A stretch of 64,000 nucleotides of DNA from Saccharibacillus alkalitolerans (GCF_011090185.1 NZ_JAAFGS010000011.1:52270-116269); one strand, 5' to 3'; counted from the first letter of the stretch, positions 26,834-35,338 are shown. A program made the numbers and translations. The notes: generated by a model not told the origin, from the letters alone.

Positions 26834-26862
26834 AGTATACGAGATTGTCTTTGTGTAGGCAA
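26834..26862 (-). promoter_or_regulatory. Promoter for the riboswitch-permease transcript
   Basis: Minus strand: TTGCCT, 17-base spacer, TATACT. Transcription would start near 26827, about 80 bases before the aptamer. Confidence 0.6.
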
Positions 26863-27035
26863 GTCTATTTTGCACAAGCTTTGCCGACATTCCGCCATGC
26901 GGTGCCGTGCCGGTTCGGAGCGAGCCGGAGTTCGCCGAAGAGCCGCGCCGCCGGCACTTTCTTGGACCGCTTTTTTGAACCGTTCCCGTACACGGCAGCC
27001 GCCGTGTTCGAGGTCCTTTGCCGCCTTCGGCCGAT

Positions 27036-28184
27036 TTAGACGGACTCGTTCGGTTTTTGTCGGCTTTTCGCCATTTGCTGCCAGACGGTACCGGCCGCTT
27101 CCTCGCCGGAATCGATCCGCTCCAGCGCCATGCGCGCCTGAAGCCCGACCTCGAATTCGGGATCGTTCGACGCTTCTTCGAGCGCTTCCCGGGCATCGGC
27201 GGTTCCGACTTCGTACAGGAAGCGGGCCGCGCGCCAGCGGACGATTTTGCTGCCGTCCTTCAGCGATTCGAGCATGACCTGCGTCGCGGACGGATCGCCG
27301 ATGTCCGACAGCGTATCGCCCGCCGTACGGCGAACGGCCGGGGAGCCGTCTTTCATAGCCCGGAACAGCAGCCGCATCGCTTCCGGCGTCTTCAGGTCGC
27401 CGAGATACACGACGGCCAGGCGGCGAATCTGCATCTTGTCGTCATCGAGCGCCCGCTCGATCAGCGGCAGATTTCCTTCGCTCGCTTCCATCGCTTCAAG
27501 CGCGGAATAACGGCGGCGCCAGTCGTCGCTGCCCAAGCCTTCTTCGATCTCCGCCTGCGACCATTCCCGGCGTTCTTCGACGAACTCCTCCGCCTTTGCG
27601 CCGTGGGCGATGGCCTGCTTGACGACGCGTTCCAGGCGTTCCGGCGGAAACGCGGCTTCGAGCTCCTGCTCCACTTCGCGCGCGATATCCGGCAGGTCGC
27701 CGTAGCGCACGCCGTAATCGGTCAATTTGCGTTCCTTGATCAGCGTCGCGCTCGCGACTTCCGTCACGGCGTCGACGAAGCGCTGCGACAGTCCGATCCG
27801 TTCTTCCTGCATGCCCGCTTTGACGCGGATTTGCATCGGAATGCCGCGGAAGAACTGGACGAATACCTGGGCTTCGCCGAAATGGCCGGCCGCATCCTCG
27901 ATATCGGCGACGACGGGCTGCTCGGAACGGCTGCCGAACACTTCCTGCACGCCTGCCAGGATCGACGGCCAATCCGCGCCCGGTTTGCGGTCCACGGCCA
28001 TGAAATCGGTGGTGTGGAAGACGCTTTTGACGCCTTCGATATGCAGCAGCCGCGCGATGATCGGCGGCGCGGAACGTTCGTTGTCGAGCGTGTATGTTTT
28101 TCGGATGCCCGCTTCCAGCGTCTCGTCCAGATGGAGTTTCATCGTGTTCGGGCTGGGAGTGGGTTCGATCAATTTGATTTTCAT
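27036..28184 (-). CDS. CvfC/YpgR-like protein: Nfu N-terminal domain plus HEAT repeats
   Basis: A 382-residue protein. Residues 1-85 resemble the N-terminal domain of Nfu iron-sulfur scaffold proteins (TPSPNTMKLHLDE, then LLHIEGVKSVFHTTDFMAVDR). Residues 190-375 are HEAT-like helical repeats (DDWRRRYSALEAME, LPLIERALDDDKMQIRRLAVVYLGDL, VRRTAGDTLSDIGDPSA and so on). This architecture is that of B. subtilis YpgR and staphylococcal conserved virulence factor C. A scaffold or assembly role is likely, but no reaction is known. RBS AAGGAGGTCTGATC precedes the start. Single-gene unit. Confidence 0.85.
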   Translation of the reverse strand: MKIKLIEPTPSPNTMKLHLDETLEAGIRKTYTLDNERSAPPIIARLLHIEGVKSVFHTTDFMAVDRKPGADWPSILAGVQEVFGSRSEQPVVADIEDAAGHFGEAQVFVQFFRGIPMQIRVKAGMQEERIGLSQRFVDAVTEVASATLIKERKLTDYGVRYGDLPDIAREVEQELEAAFPPERLERVVKQAIAHGAKAEEFVEERREWSQAEIEEGLGSDDWRRRYSALEAMEASEGNLPLIERALDDDKMQIRRLAVVYLGDLKTPEAMRLLFRAMKDGSPAVRRTAGDTLSDIGDPSATQVMLESLKDGSKIVRWRAARFLYEVGTADAREALEEASNDPEFEVGLQARMALERIDSGEEAAGTVWQQMAKSRQKPNESV

Positions 28185-28342
28185 AAGCGATCAGACCTCC
28201 TTCAACACCATTTTACACGCCGCCGTAACAAATGTCACAATAGGAGAAGCGGAAGAATGCAAAAAAATTGAGCTTTCCTAGTCGATAGAAGTAAGTAGAG
28301 GGTAATGGGATAGAGAGGCAGTCTAGAGAAGGAGGAACGGAT

Positions 28343-29449
28343 ATGCCCAAGGTTAAGTATCTCAACGCGAACAATACCCCGATGGGGAAAACGTTAAAAG
28401 AACATCGCGACCGGCATCTGCATCGCAGACGCAAAAAGCGCGATTATTCTTATATCATTCCGAGTCAGCCCGCAAAACTGGATTATTTGACGGATAACCG
28501 CGAAGACGTGACGATCACTTGGGTCGGACATTCGACGTTTCTGGTTCAGTACGCGGGGCTCAACATCCTGACCGACCCGATCTGGGCCAAACGGATGGGC
28601 GTCGGCAAAAGGCTCAGCGAACCCGGCATTCCGATCGAAAAAGTGCCGCCGGTCGACCTGATCCTGATTTCCCATTCCCATTACGACCATATGCATATCG
28701 CTTCGATCCGCAGGCTGCAAAATCCGAAAACGCAGGTTATCGTGCCTGTCGGGCTGAAGAAAAAACTCGCCCGCAAGCAGATCGGCCGCTGCATCGAGCT
28801 GTCCTGGTGGGAGGACGTTGTCGTCGAAGGGGTGAAAATCACGTTCGTGCCGACCCAGCATTGGACGCGCCGGACGCTGTTCGACGCCAATACGTCGCAT
28901 TGGGGCGGTTTTGTGCTCGAACCTGCGGAGGCGGCCCGGGTCGTACCCGGAAAAGTCGTCAATCCGCCGGAACATTCGCGCTATGAGCCTCACGCGGCTC
29001 CGTCGTCCATCGATTCCGCCGACAAGGCGAAATGCGGCCGTTGGGACGATACGCTGAACGCCAACGTTTCGGCCGACGGCACTCCGCTGCCGCCGACGAT
29101 TTACTTTGCCGGAGACAGCGGGTACTTTGCCGGCTTTCGGGAGATCGGAGACCGATTCCGCATTCATATCACGATGATGCCGATCGGCGCGTACGAGCCC
29201 GAATGGTTTATGGGGCCGCAGCATATGAATCCGGAGCAGGCGCTGCAGGCGTTCCGCGATGTCGGGGCCGAGGTCATGATTCCGATGCATTACGGCACGT
29301 TCAAACTGTCCGACGACACGGCGGAAGAAGCGCTTGCCCGGTTGGAAGCCGAACGGCTGCGTACCGGAACGTCCCGCGACTGCATCAAGCTGATGATTCA
29401 CGGCGAGACGATGATCGTGCACGCGCAGCAAAAAGTCATCGAGACGTGA
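28343..29449 (+). CDS. MBL-fold metallohydrolase, NAPE-PLD/UlaG-like
   Basis: A 368-residue metallo-beta-lactamase-fold enzyme. TWVGHSTFLVQYAGLNILTDPI and SHSHYDHMH (H111, H113, D115, H116) provide the zinc site; later ligands are in IYFAGDSGYF and PMHYGTFKLSDD. The layout matches bacterial relatives of N-acyl-phosphatidylethanolamine phospholipase D. A 30-residue basic N-terminal stretch (KEHRDRHLHRRRKKRD) could touch membrane lipid or nucleic acid. Substrate unknown. RBS GAAGGAGG precedes the ATG. Terminator follows directly. Confidence 0.87.
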   Translation: MPKVKYLNANNTPMGKTLKEHRDRHLHRRRKKRDYSYIIPSQPAKLDYLTDNREDVTITWVGHSTFLVQYAGLNILTDPIWAKRMGVGKRLSEPGIPIEKVPPVDLILISHSHYDHMHIASIRRLQNPKTQVIVPVGLKKKLARKQIGRCIELSWWEDVVVEGVKITFVPTQHWTRRTLFDANTSHWGGFVLEPAEAARVVPGKVVNPPEHSRYEPHAAPSSIDSADKAKCGRWDDTLNANVSADGTPLPPTIYFAGDSGYFAGFREIGDRFRIHITMMPIGAYEPEWFMGPQHMNPEQALQAFRDVGAEVMIPMHYGTFKLSDDTAEEALARLEAERLRTGTSRDCIKLMIHGETMIVHAQQKVIET

Positions 29450-29450
29450 A

Positions 29451-29483
29451 AAAAACCGCCCCGGTTCAGCCGGAGCGGTTTTT
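29451..29483 (+). terminator. Terminator after MBL-fold gene
   Basis: Stem AACCGCCCCGG / CCGGAGCGGTT with one mismatch, loop TTCAG, T-run. Confidence 0.88.
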
Positions 29484-29557
29484 GGCCCTTTTATCGGACG
29501 AACGCCTGAAATTTTACGCAGAAACAGTCAATGTACGCCTTACGGACGCCCTTTTTA

Positions 29558-29566
29558 TGCTATAAT
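29558..29566 (+). promoter_or_regulatory. Extended -10 promoter of the ABC-F gene
   Basis: TGCTATAAT is a perfect extended -10; no good -35 lies 16-18 bases upstream. Start of the ABC-F gene is 90 bases downstream. Confidence 0.55.
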
Positions 29567-29655
29567 AGGCTTTTGAAAAGCACCCTAGACATGTTGAAGC
29601 TGCACGGCAAAATCGGAGCTTAACGAAAAGTTTATAATAAAGGATGGGAATGCAT

Positions 29656-31281
29656 ATGATCAGTACAAGCGGCGTTACGCTTCGCTACGGCAAGCGGCCA
29701 CTTTTCGAAGACGTCAACATTCAATTCAACCCGGGCAACTGCTACGGCCTGATCGGCGCCAACGGCGCCGGCAAATCGACGTTCCTCAAGATCCTCTCCG
29801 GAGAGATCGAACCGAACCAGGGCGAAGTCTCCATCACGCCTGGCGAGCGCCTGGCCGTTCTGAAACAGAACCATTTCGAATACGACGAGTACCCGGTACT
29901 GGAAACGGTCATCATGGGCCACAACCGTCTGTATTCGATCATGAAGGAAAAAGACGCGCTTTACGCGAAAAGCGACTTCTCCGAGGAAGACGGCATCCGC
30001 GCCGGCGAACTCGAGGGCGAATTCGCCGAGCTGAACGGCTGGGACGCCGAAGCCGACGCGGCCGCGCTCCTGATCGGTCTCGGCATCCACCGCGATCTGC
30101 ACGACAAGAAGATGGACGAGCTGAGCGGCAACGAAAAAGTCCGCGTCCTGCTCGCGCAGGCGCTGTTCGGCACGCCTCAGATCCTGCTGCTGGACGAACC
30201 GACCAACCACTTGGACATCGAGTCCATCAACTGGCTGGAGAACTTCCTGATGGGTTACGAAGGCACGGTCATCGTCGTGTCCCACGACCGTCACTTCCTG
30301 AACAAAGTCTGCACGCACATCGCGGATATCGACTTCGGCAAAATCCAGATGTACGTCGGCAACTACGACTTCTGGTACGAATCCAGCCAGCTGGCGCTGA
30401 AGCTTGCCCGCGAGCAGAACAAGAAAAAAGAAGAGAAGATCAAAGAACTGCAGGCCTTTATCCAACGCTTCTCGGCGAACGCTTCGAAATCGAAGCAGGC
30501 GACGTCGCGTAAAAAGCAGCTGGACAAAATTTCTCTGGACGACATCCGTCCTTCCAACCGGAAGTACCCGTTCATCAACTTCAAGCCTGAACGCGAAGCG
30601 GGCAAGCAGCTGCTGACGGTCGATAACTTGAACAAGTCCATCGAAGGCGAAAAGGTGCTCGACAACTTCAATTTGATCGTCAACAAAGGCGACAAGATCG
30701 CGTTTGTCGGTCCGCACGGACTGCCGAAATCGACGCTGTTCGACATCGTCATGGGCGAACAGGAAGCGGACGGCGGCGAATATACTTGGGGCGTCACGAC
30801 GACTCAGGCTTATTTCCCGAAAGACAATTCGAAATACTTCGACGGCGTCGATCTGAACCTCGTCGAGTGGCTGCGTCAGTATTCGAACGATCAGGACGAG
30901 ACATTCCTGCGCGGCTTCCTCGGCCGGATGCTGTTCGCCGGCGAAGAGAGCCAGAAGAAAGCGAGCGTCCTGTCCGGGGGCGAGAAGGTTCGCTGCATGC
31001 TGGCCAAAATGATGCTCAACGGCGCGAACGTGCTGATCATGGACGAACCGACCAACCACTTGGACCTCGAATCCATCACGGCGCTCAATAACGGCCTGAT
31101 CGATTTTGACGGCACTTTGCTGTTCGTTTCGCATGACCATCAGTTTATTCAGACGATCGCCAACCGTATCGTGGAGATCACGCCGAACGGCGTCATCGAC
31201 CGCGTGATGACCTACGACGAGTATCTCGAAAGCGATGAGGTCAAAGAGATGCGCGAGCGGATGTACGCGGTTCAGGTCTAA
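29656..31281 (+). CDS. ABC-F family ATPase (YkpA/YbiT-like)
   Basis: A 541-residue soluble protein with two ABC domains and no membrane part; ABC-F proteins act on ribosomes in translation rather than in transport. Domain 1: Walker A GANGAGKST (34-42), signature LSGNEKVRVLLAQAL, Walker B LLLDEPTNHLD. Linker 240-290 is charged and helical (REQNKKKEEKIKELQAFIQRF). Domain 2: signature LSGGEKVRCML and LIMDEPTNHLD, but Walker A reads GPHGLPKST (352-360), with Pro where the last Gly is expected. The start is ATG 29656 (MISTSGV), as for YkpA; ATGs at 29644 and 29650 crowd the AGGATGGGA site. Confidence 0.9.
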   Translation: MISTSGVTLRYGKRPLFEDVNIQFNPGNCYGLIGANGAGKSTFLKILSGEIEPNQGEVSITPGERLAVLKQNHFEYDEYPVLETVIMGHNRLYSIMKEKDALYAKSDFSEEDGIRAGELEGEFAELNGWDAEADAAALLIGLGIHRDLHDKKMDELSGNEKVRVLLAQALFGTPQILLLDEPTNHLDIESINWLENFLMGYEGTVIVVSHDRHFLNKVCTHIADIDFGKIQMYVGNYDFWYESSQLALKLAREQNKKKEEKIKELQAFIQRFSANASKSKQATSRKKQLDKISLDDIRPSNRKYPFINFKPEREAGKQLLTVDNLNKSIEGEKVLDNFNLIVNKGDKIAFVGPHGLPKSTLFDIVMGEQEADGGEYTWGVTTTQAYFPKDNSKYFDGVDLNLVEWLRQYSNDQDETFLRGFLGRMLFAGEESQKKASVLSGGEKVRCMLAKMMLNGANVLIMDEPTNHLDLESITALNNGLIDFDGTLLFVSHDHQFIQTIANRIVEITPNGVIDRVMTYDEYLESDEVKEMRERMYAVQV

Positions 31282-31362
31282 CTCAAGACAAGGAAACCTT
31301 TCGTGCTTGCCCGGCGTCGGACGGAAGCTGCCCGACGTGGCGGCGTACGCTCCAAGCCTACA

Positions 31363-31403
31363 AAAAAGCCCCTTTTTCGGCTCATGCCGGAAAAGGGGCT
31401 TTT
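31363..31403. terminator. Bidirectional terminator between ABC-F gene and a small minus-strand gene
   Basis: Long stem AAAAGCCCCTTTTTCGGC / GCCGGAAAAGGGGCTTTT, loop TCAT, between convergent genes. Confidence 0.92.
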
Positions 31404-31432
31404 GCGTCGGCGCGACCGAAAAGGATGGACGG

Positions 31433-31615
31433 TTAGGATCCTCCGGTACGGCGGCGCTGATTGTTTGGTTTTTTGTTGTTTTGGGTCGTCAGCTTCTTGG
31501 TCTGGTTGCTCTGAAAGCCGTTTTTGTTCGAAGCGGCCTGCTGCTTTTTCTGCTCGAGCTTGTTGCGAATCGCTTCGGCCAGATCCACTTTGCGGGTCCC
31601 TTTTTCTTCGGTCAT
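31433..31615 (-). CDS. Small Lys/Gln/Asn-rich protein of unknown function
   Basis: A 60-residue protein with an amphipathic helical N-terminus (TRKVDLAEAIRNKLEQKKQQ) and a disordered basic C-terminus ending KPNNQRRRTGGS. ATG 31615 follows GAGGAGG by 8 bases, good evidence of translation; the frame is open to 31642 but without a better start. The basic tail could bind RNA or DNA. I do not recognise a named family. Confidence 0.65.
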   Translation of the reverse strand: MTEEKGTRKVDLAEAIRNKLEQKKQQAASNKNGFQSNQTKKLTTQNNKKPNNQRRRTGGS

Positions 31616-31783
31616 GCGGAACTCCTCCTCGCTGCGCAGCATGGCGAAAGGTCCCGGTCGGGGCTGCCGTTCGCTGCGGATTTCTCCTTTATATTAGCCG
31701 CTTTCAAGCGGCGGGACAAGCGGGAAATTCGTTTTGTTCGGCATTATGCGCGGGCCGGAGAGGCCGAGGGGAGAGGCGGGCAT

Positions 31784-31810
31784 AAAAAAAGCACCGGCGG
31801 CTGCCGGTGC
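31784..31810 (-). terminator. Terminator of the secreted-protein gene
   Basis: Minus strand: GCACCGGC / GCCGGTGC perfect 8-bp stem, 4-base loop, then seven T. Confidence 0.92.
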
Positions 31811-31842
31811 TTCTTCGGATATATGGTCCGAGAGGTAGTCGA

Positions 31843-32724
31843 TTACTCGACTACGATCCAAGCCATACCCATCCAAGTGTAGATTTCGACCCATTGGCCG
31901 GTAGCCGGATCCGTCGTGCCGTTGCCCGTTGTATCGAGCTTTTGCGGTCCGAGGTAACCGATCATCGTGCCGCCCGGCGATTTGTAGAACGGCGTCATGC
32001 TCGTCAGTTCGATCGTCGGAGTCGGGTTCACGGATACTTTGGATGGATCGTTAGTTGGGATGAGCGCTGTGTCCGAACCTACAGGTACTGCTGGAGGTGC
32101 AGTCGGAGTAGTCGGAGTCGTTGTAGTAGGTACGGTAGTTGTGAATGTTCCAGTGATTCCGGTGCGAACGTTATCGATCAGCGATTGAAAACGTTCTTTG
32201 TCTGCTTGGTTTGTGAAAGGATTGCTAGTTACAGGAGAAAGTACGTAAACAGTAGTTCCGTCCTGGTTCAGTGCGGTCCCAAGCGCAGCTTGATTGGTCA
32301 TCGAGTTCCAAGCCGTGCGATCATAGCCGCGGATAGTAGCGATCGTTACTGGCTTCATCGCTTCTCCTGTAGCTGTAGTTCCAGTTGGAGTGTATGTAAA
32401 ACGAACAAGATAAACTCCGGTTTCTCCCATGTCACTTAATTGTTCTGCTGTATATTCTTGCGTGGCAACGTCAGTACCCCAGACTGCTGGCTGAGTGAAG
32501 CTGAAGCCTCTGTTCGCGCTGACGAACTTAACTGCGGTTCCGCTGTAAGTGGAACCTGTAACCGTAGCGTTAGTCGCGGGAGTTTGAGTAGGCGTTGCAT
32601 CTACCGGATTCGTAGTAGTGTTTGCATTCGTTACCGTTCCCGTAGTCGTTTCAGCCGCGGAAGCAGCTGTAGCCATGGAAGCCATGAGCATAGCCGAAGC
32701 TGTGAGCGTTACTAATTTTTTCAT
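31843..32724 (-). CDS. Secreted protein with Thr/Pro linker and C-terminal SH3-like domain
   Basis: A 293-residue exported protein. Signal peptide at 1-24 (KKLVTLTASAMLMASMATAASA). Residues 25-58 are Thr/Asn/Pro-rich. A domain at 60-190 (FSFTQPAVWGTDVATQEYTAEQLSDMG, in part) looks like the PsbP/MOG1-type fold often found as secreted lipocalin-like modules. A second Thr/Pro linker (TVPTTTTPTTPTAPPAVPVG) leads to a C-terminal SH3-like domain (about 245-293). Base composition is lower in GC than its neighbours. Its leader contains a GGAGC/GCTCC stem-loop at 32751-32766 before the GGAGG. Role unknown; wall or surface function is inferred. Confidence 0.75.
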   Translation of the reverse strand: MKKLVTLTASAMLMASMATAASAAETTTGTVTNANTTTNPVDATPTQTPATNATVTGSTYSGTAVKFVSANRGFSFTQPAVWGTDVATQEYTAEQLSDMGETGVYLVRFTYTPTGTTATGEAMKPVTIATIRGYDRTAWNSMTNQAALGTALNQDGTTVYVLSPVTSNPFTNQADKERFQSLIDNVRTGITGTFTTTVPTTTTPTTPTAPPAVPVGSDTALIPTNDPSKVSVNPTPTIELTSMTPFYKSPGGTMIGYLGPQKLDTTGNGTTDPATGQWVEIYTWMGMAWIVVE

Positions 32725-32986
32725 ATAAAATGAACCTCCTTTGTATTTAGGGAGCTTGTTTGCTCCATCCTGATATAAGAATAAACTCCACCTTAACCGA
32801 TTGAACCAGCCTAGCGTAAAAAAAATAACGGAATCGTAACCTCCATTTTACATAAACGAGCTTTAGGCGAACTAAAGAAAAGTTGCTATAATTGAAGAAG
32901 AAAGCAAGAGAGCATAAAGTTGCTTTGAAAAAACGGCTGAACACTTTTTATCGAAAGGGAGGGGAAAAGGAGGGAAAATAAAAAAG
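32725..32986. other. AT-rich intergenic gap
   Basis: No gene. It holds the leader of the secreted-protein gene (minus strand, GGAGC stem-loop at 32751-32766) and an orphan plus-strand TATAAT at 32887 with no -35 and no gene to serve. Nothing else recognised. Confidence 0.5.
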
Positions 32987-33011
32987 AAAAAGCCGCTTCC
33001 GTGGAAGCGGC
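32987..33011 (-). terminator. Terminator of the DUF1328 gene
   Basis: Minus strand: GCCGCTTC / GAAGCGGC with 4-base loop, then TTTTTCTTTTTT. Confidence 0.88.
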
Positions 33012-33074
33012 AGAGTCAGGCGGGCCTGCTGCGATACGGACATCGGTCCGAACGAGCAGGCAGCAGCCGATAAT

Positions 33075-33242
33075 CTAACGGGTTGATCGTCCTCGTCCCA
33101 TGAACAGGGAAATAATGAACAGAACCAGGAACACCCAGAACAGAACTTTGAAAATCGCCGCGGCAGCTTGGATGATTCCGACAAAGCCGAAAATCCCCAG
33201 CACGACGGCAATAACGAGCAGAATCAAAGACCATTTCATCAT
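33075..33242 (-). CDS. DUF1328 (YtjA-like) small membrane protein
   Basis: A 55-residue protein made of two hydrophobic helices (about 4-28 and 30-50), with the family motif VLGIFGFVGI and a basic end GRGRSTR. ATG 33242 follows AAGGAGG by 9 bases; the longer open frame to 33431 has no support. DUF1328 proteins are often stress-linked; here it is next to predicted sigma-B genes. Molecular role unknown. Confidence 0.85.
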   Translation of the reverse strand: MMKWSLILLVIAVVLGIFGFVGIIQAAAAIFKVLFWVFLVLFIISLFMGRGRSTR

Positions 33243-33467
33243 GACCTTCACCCTCCTTAGCTTTTTTAATAGTAGAAACGAGGCAGACCGAAGATTTTCC
33301 GTTTCCGTTTCCGGCGTCGGCTTGTGCGAAGTCGACGGGCAGAGGCGAAAAGATAGGGCATCGTGAGGCGTCCGCCTTCGTTTCAGCGTCTCGTAGACTC
33401 CAATTAACCAGGCATTTTCGGATTGAAACAAGGCATCGCGAGGGGCTTGAAAGGGGTTTTCATCGTT

Positions 33468-33493
33468 GTTTCGGGCGAAAAAGGTCAGGGTAA
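33468..33493 (+). promoter_or_regulatory. Sigma-B promoter of the YtxG-like gene
   Basis: GTTTCG, 14-base spacer, GGGTAA: one mismatch in -35 and one in -10 to the sigma-B consensus GTTTAA / GGGTAT with a permitted spacer. B. subtilis ytxG is itself in a sigma-B operon. The remainder of the 325-base gap holds only the short leaders of the two divergent genes. Confidence 0.7.
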
Positions 33494-33567
33494 CTATGGA
33501 GTAATGCAGGGGACTATCCGTGCAATGGGCAACATAAAATGGGCTTTAAGAAAGCGAGGTTTTAAAT

Positions 33568-34095
33568 GTGGATCTGTGGCAATGGGCTGTACTGATTGTG
33601 GCCGTAGCTTTTGCGGTGCTTGTCGTATTTTTGATCAAAACACTGCAAGCCGGCACCAAGACGCTTGAAAACACGGCGCAAACATTAAAAGAAGTGCAAA
33701 AGACGATGGATGAACTCACCTACGAGGTGAAGCAGGTCGTGCGGCATACCAACGATATTACGCTGGATGCCAATCATAAGCTGAAGCAGCTGGACCCGGT
33801 CATGGAATCGGTAAAAAACCTGGGCAACCTTCTGAACGAAGTGACGCTGGTGACCCAGCAGTATTCGCACCGGATGATCGAGAAAGCCAAGCAGCATAAA
33901 GAAAAGAAAGAACACGAAAAACGCGAACACGGCGGCAGCGACAATGCGGCGCTCCTGCCTGCTTCGGGCGACAGCCCGACGGTCCGTACCTACAATGCGA
34001 CGTACGGAACCGGAAGCGGCGACCGTGCCGGCGTGCAAAAATTTGCGAAATGGATCGATACGGGCGCGTCTATGTGGCAGAAATTCCGCCGTTAA
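33568..34095 (+). CDS. DUF948 general stress protein (YtxG-like)
   Basis: A 175-residue protein: one N-terminal membrane helix (3-25, VLIVAVAFAVLVVFLI), then a long helical region (LENTAQTLKEVQKTMDELTYEV...LDPVMESVKNLGNLLNEVT) typical of DUF948, and a charged tail. Start is GTG 33568 with AAGCGAGG upstream. It has a sigma-B promoter, like ytxG in B. subtilis; the ytxH-type partner is separate here at 45462. Probably an envelope stress factor. Confidence 0.85.
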   Translation: MDLWQWAVLIVAVAFAVLVVFLIKTLQAGTKTLENTAQTLKEVQKTMDELTYEVKQVVRHTNDITLDANHKLKQLDPVMESVKNLGNLLNEVTLVTQQYSHRMIEKAKQHKEKKEHEKREHGGSDNAALLPASGDSPTVRTYNATYGTGSGDRAGVQKFAKWIDTGASMWQKFRR

Positions 34096-34225
34096 CCGAA
34101 AGCTTCGGCTGTCAACGCCGAAAACGGACCAAACGTTTTGAAAACGAGGAATGGATGTAATCGGTTTGGTTGCGGGTATGGACGGGCGTCTCGAATCCCT
34201 GCAGCAATGCGAAAGGATGAGAACG

Positions 34226-34759
34226 ATGTTTACAATCATGATGATGCTGACCGGAATGTTGTCTTCTCTTTCGAATCAGGATTACGCGCCTTCCTATGCT
34301 GCGTCCGCGCCTGATACGACGGCCGTTTATCGTGCGGCGTATCAGGCGCAGCCGCAGACCCCGACCGCCGCTTACCCGGCCTCGTCCGGTTACGAAACGC
34401 TGAACGGGCTTACGCTTCAAGACCGCATTGAAAAAGTCGGACGATTGTACGGAGAACCTTCCGAGCGGGTGCCCGCCTATATGGCCGGCGAAGAATACCG
34501 TTACGGCGGCTTGAATGTAGGAACTTACGAAAAATGGATTTATTATATTTCCGTTCCCTCGAGCGCGGAAAGCTTTAATCTGAACGGTCACGAACTGCCG
34601 ATGGACGGCCAGCGAATCCGCGAAGTGCTGGGAGAACCGGACTTTACGGCCGACGATGGTTTCGGATACGAACATGACGGCCAAGCGCTTAAAGTATTCG
34701 TCGATCCTTCTACCGGAAGCGTTCGGAGCGTCGATCTTTTCGACAGTACATCGGTATAA
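34226..34759 (+). CDS. Putative exported protein of unknown function
   Basis: A 177-residue protein with a short hydrophobic N-terminus (MFTIMMMLTGMLSSLS) that may be a signal or anchor, an Ala/Pro/Tyr-rich spacer (about 20-55), and a domain at 60-177 (LQDRIEKVGRLYGEPSERVP... IREVLGEPDFTADDGFGYEHDG... FVDPSTGSVRSVDLFDS) that contains two copies of a helix-turn like LYGEP/VLGEPDF, resembling SmpA/BamE-like or DUF4309-type repeats. ATG 34226 follows GAAAGGA by 8 bases and is preferred over ATGs at 34151 and 34217. Function unknown. Confidence 0.65.
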   Translation: MFTIMMMLTGMLSSLSNQDYAPSYAASAPDTTAVYRAAYQAQPQTPTAAYPASSGYETLNGLTLQDRIEKVGRLYGEPSERVPAYMAGEEYRYGGLNVGTYEKWIYYISVPSSAESFNLNGHELPMDGQRIREVLGEPDFTADDGFGYEHDGQALKVFVDPSTGSVRSVDLFDSTSV

Positions 34760-34823
34760 GCCGAGTGGAGACGATGACGATCCGAGCAAAATCGCAACAA
34801 GAAACAAAAAATGTCGTATAGTT

Positions 34824-34849
34824 GTTTCAGGCAAAGAAAAACGGGGTAA
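34824..34849 (+). promoter_or_regulatory. Sigma-B promoter of the YflT-like stress gene
   Basis: GTTTCA, 14-base spacer, GGGTAA: one mismatch in each element to sigma-B consensus, 55 bases before the gene. Confidence 0.75.
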
Positions 34850-34903
34850 ATGATTGTTTGTGCCCCTTGTTTGAGCTTATTTAGCGAAGGAGCGTGCGGA
34901 AAT

Positions 34904-35251
34904 ATGGATGCTGCCGATGCGAAAGCTTATGCGAAAATCGTCGAAAACGGTATCCAGGCCGTCGAAACGGTCCGGGAGCTTCGAATGACCGGTTATACGG
35001 GAGACCAATTGTTTGTGCTTGCTTACGATGAAGGACAGACGGAACGAACAGCGGAAGCAGCGGGAGTACGTCCGGTATTTCCTGATTCCGACGATCCCGA
35101 AATGGCCGGGACTCAGCTGTTTCGTTCGAATGCGGCAGAACTTCGAGAGCGCATCGCATCGATGGGTTTTTCGGAGCAAGAGTCGGCTTATTACGAAGAA
35201 CAGCTCGAAACGGGCAAAGTTTTGGTAGTGGCTCAAACCCCCCGCTTATAA
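34904..35251 (+). CDS. General stress protein 17M-like (YflT domain)
   Basis: A 115-residue soluble protein with the YflT/heat-induced stress fold: KIVENGIQAVETVRELRMTGYTGDQLFVLAYDEGQTERTAE (in part) and MGFSEQESAYYEEQLETGKVLVVAQ. ATG 34904 follows GAAGGAG by 11 bases. Family members in Bacillus are sigma-B-dependent, and the promoter here fits that. Molecular function is unknown. Confidence 0.85.
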   Translation: MDAADAKAYAKIVENGIQAVETVRELRMTGYTGDQLFVLAYDEGQTERTAEAAGVRPVFPDSDDPEMAGTQLFRSNAAELRERIASMGFSEQESAYYEEQLETGKVLVVAQTPRL

Positions 35252-35296
35252 AAAAGCGGCGCATGATAAAGGTTTCGCCTTTGAAGGATTCAAAGT

Positions 35297-35338
35297 ATAG
35301 ATAAGGAATGGGAACTCGGCGTCCCATTCCTTATCTAT
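35297..35338. repeat. Perfect 17-bp hairpin after the YflT-like gene
   Basis: ATAGATAAGGAATGGGA pairs perfectly with TCCCATTCCTTATCTAT around an 8-base loop. No T-run follows. Probably a terminator or 3'-end stabiliser. The remaining gap to 35531 shows no clear promoter. Confidence 0.7.

Noticed and set aside
33423..33668. Plus-strand frame upstream of the DUF948 gene
   Set aside because: It overlaps the sigma-B promoter and the start of the DUF948 gene, has no ribosome binding site and no recognisable product.
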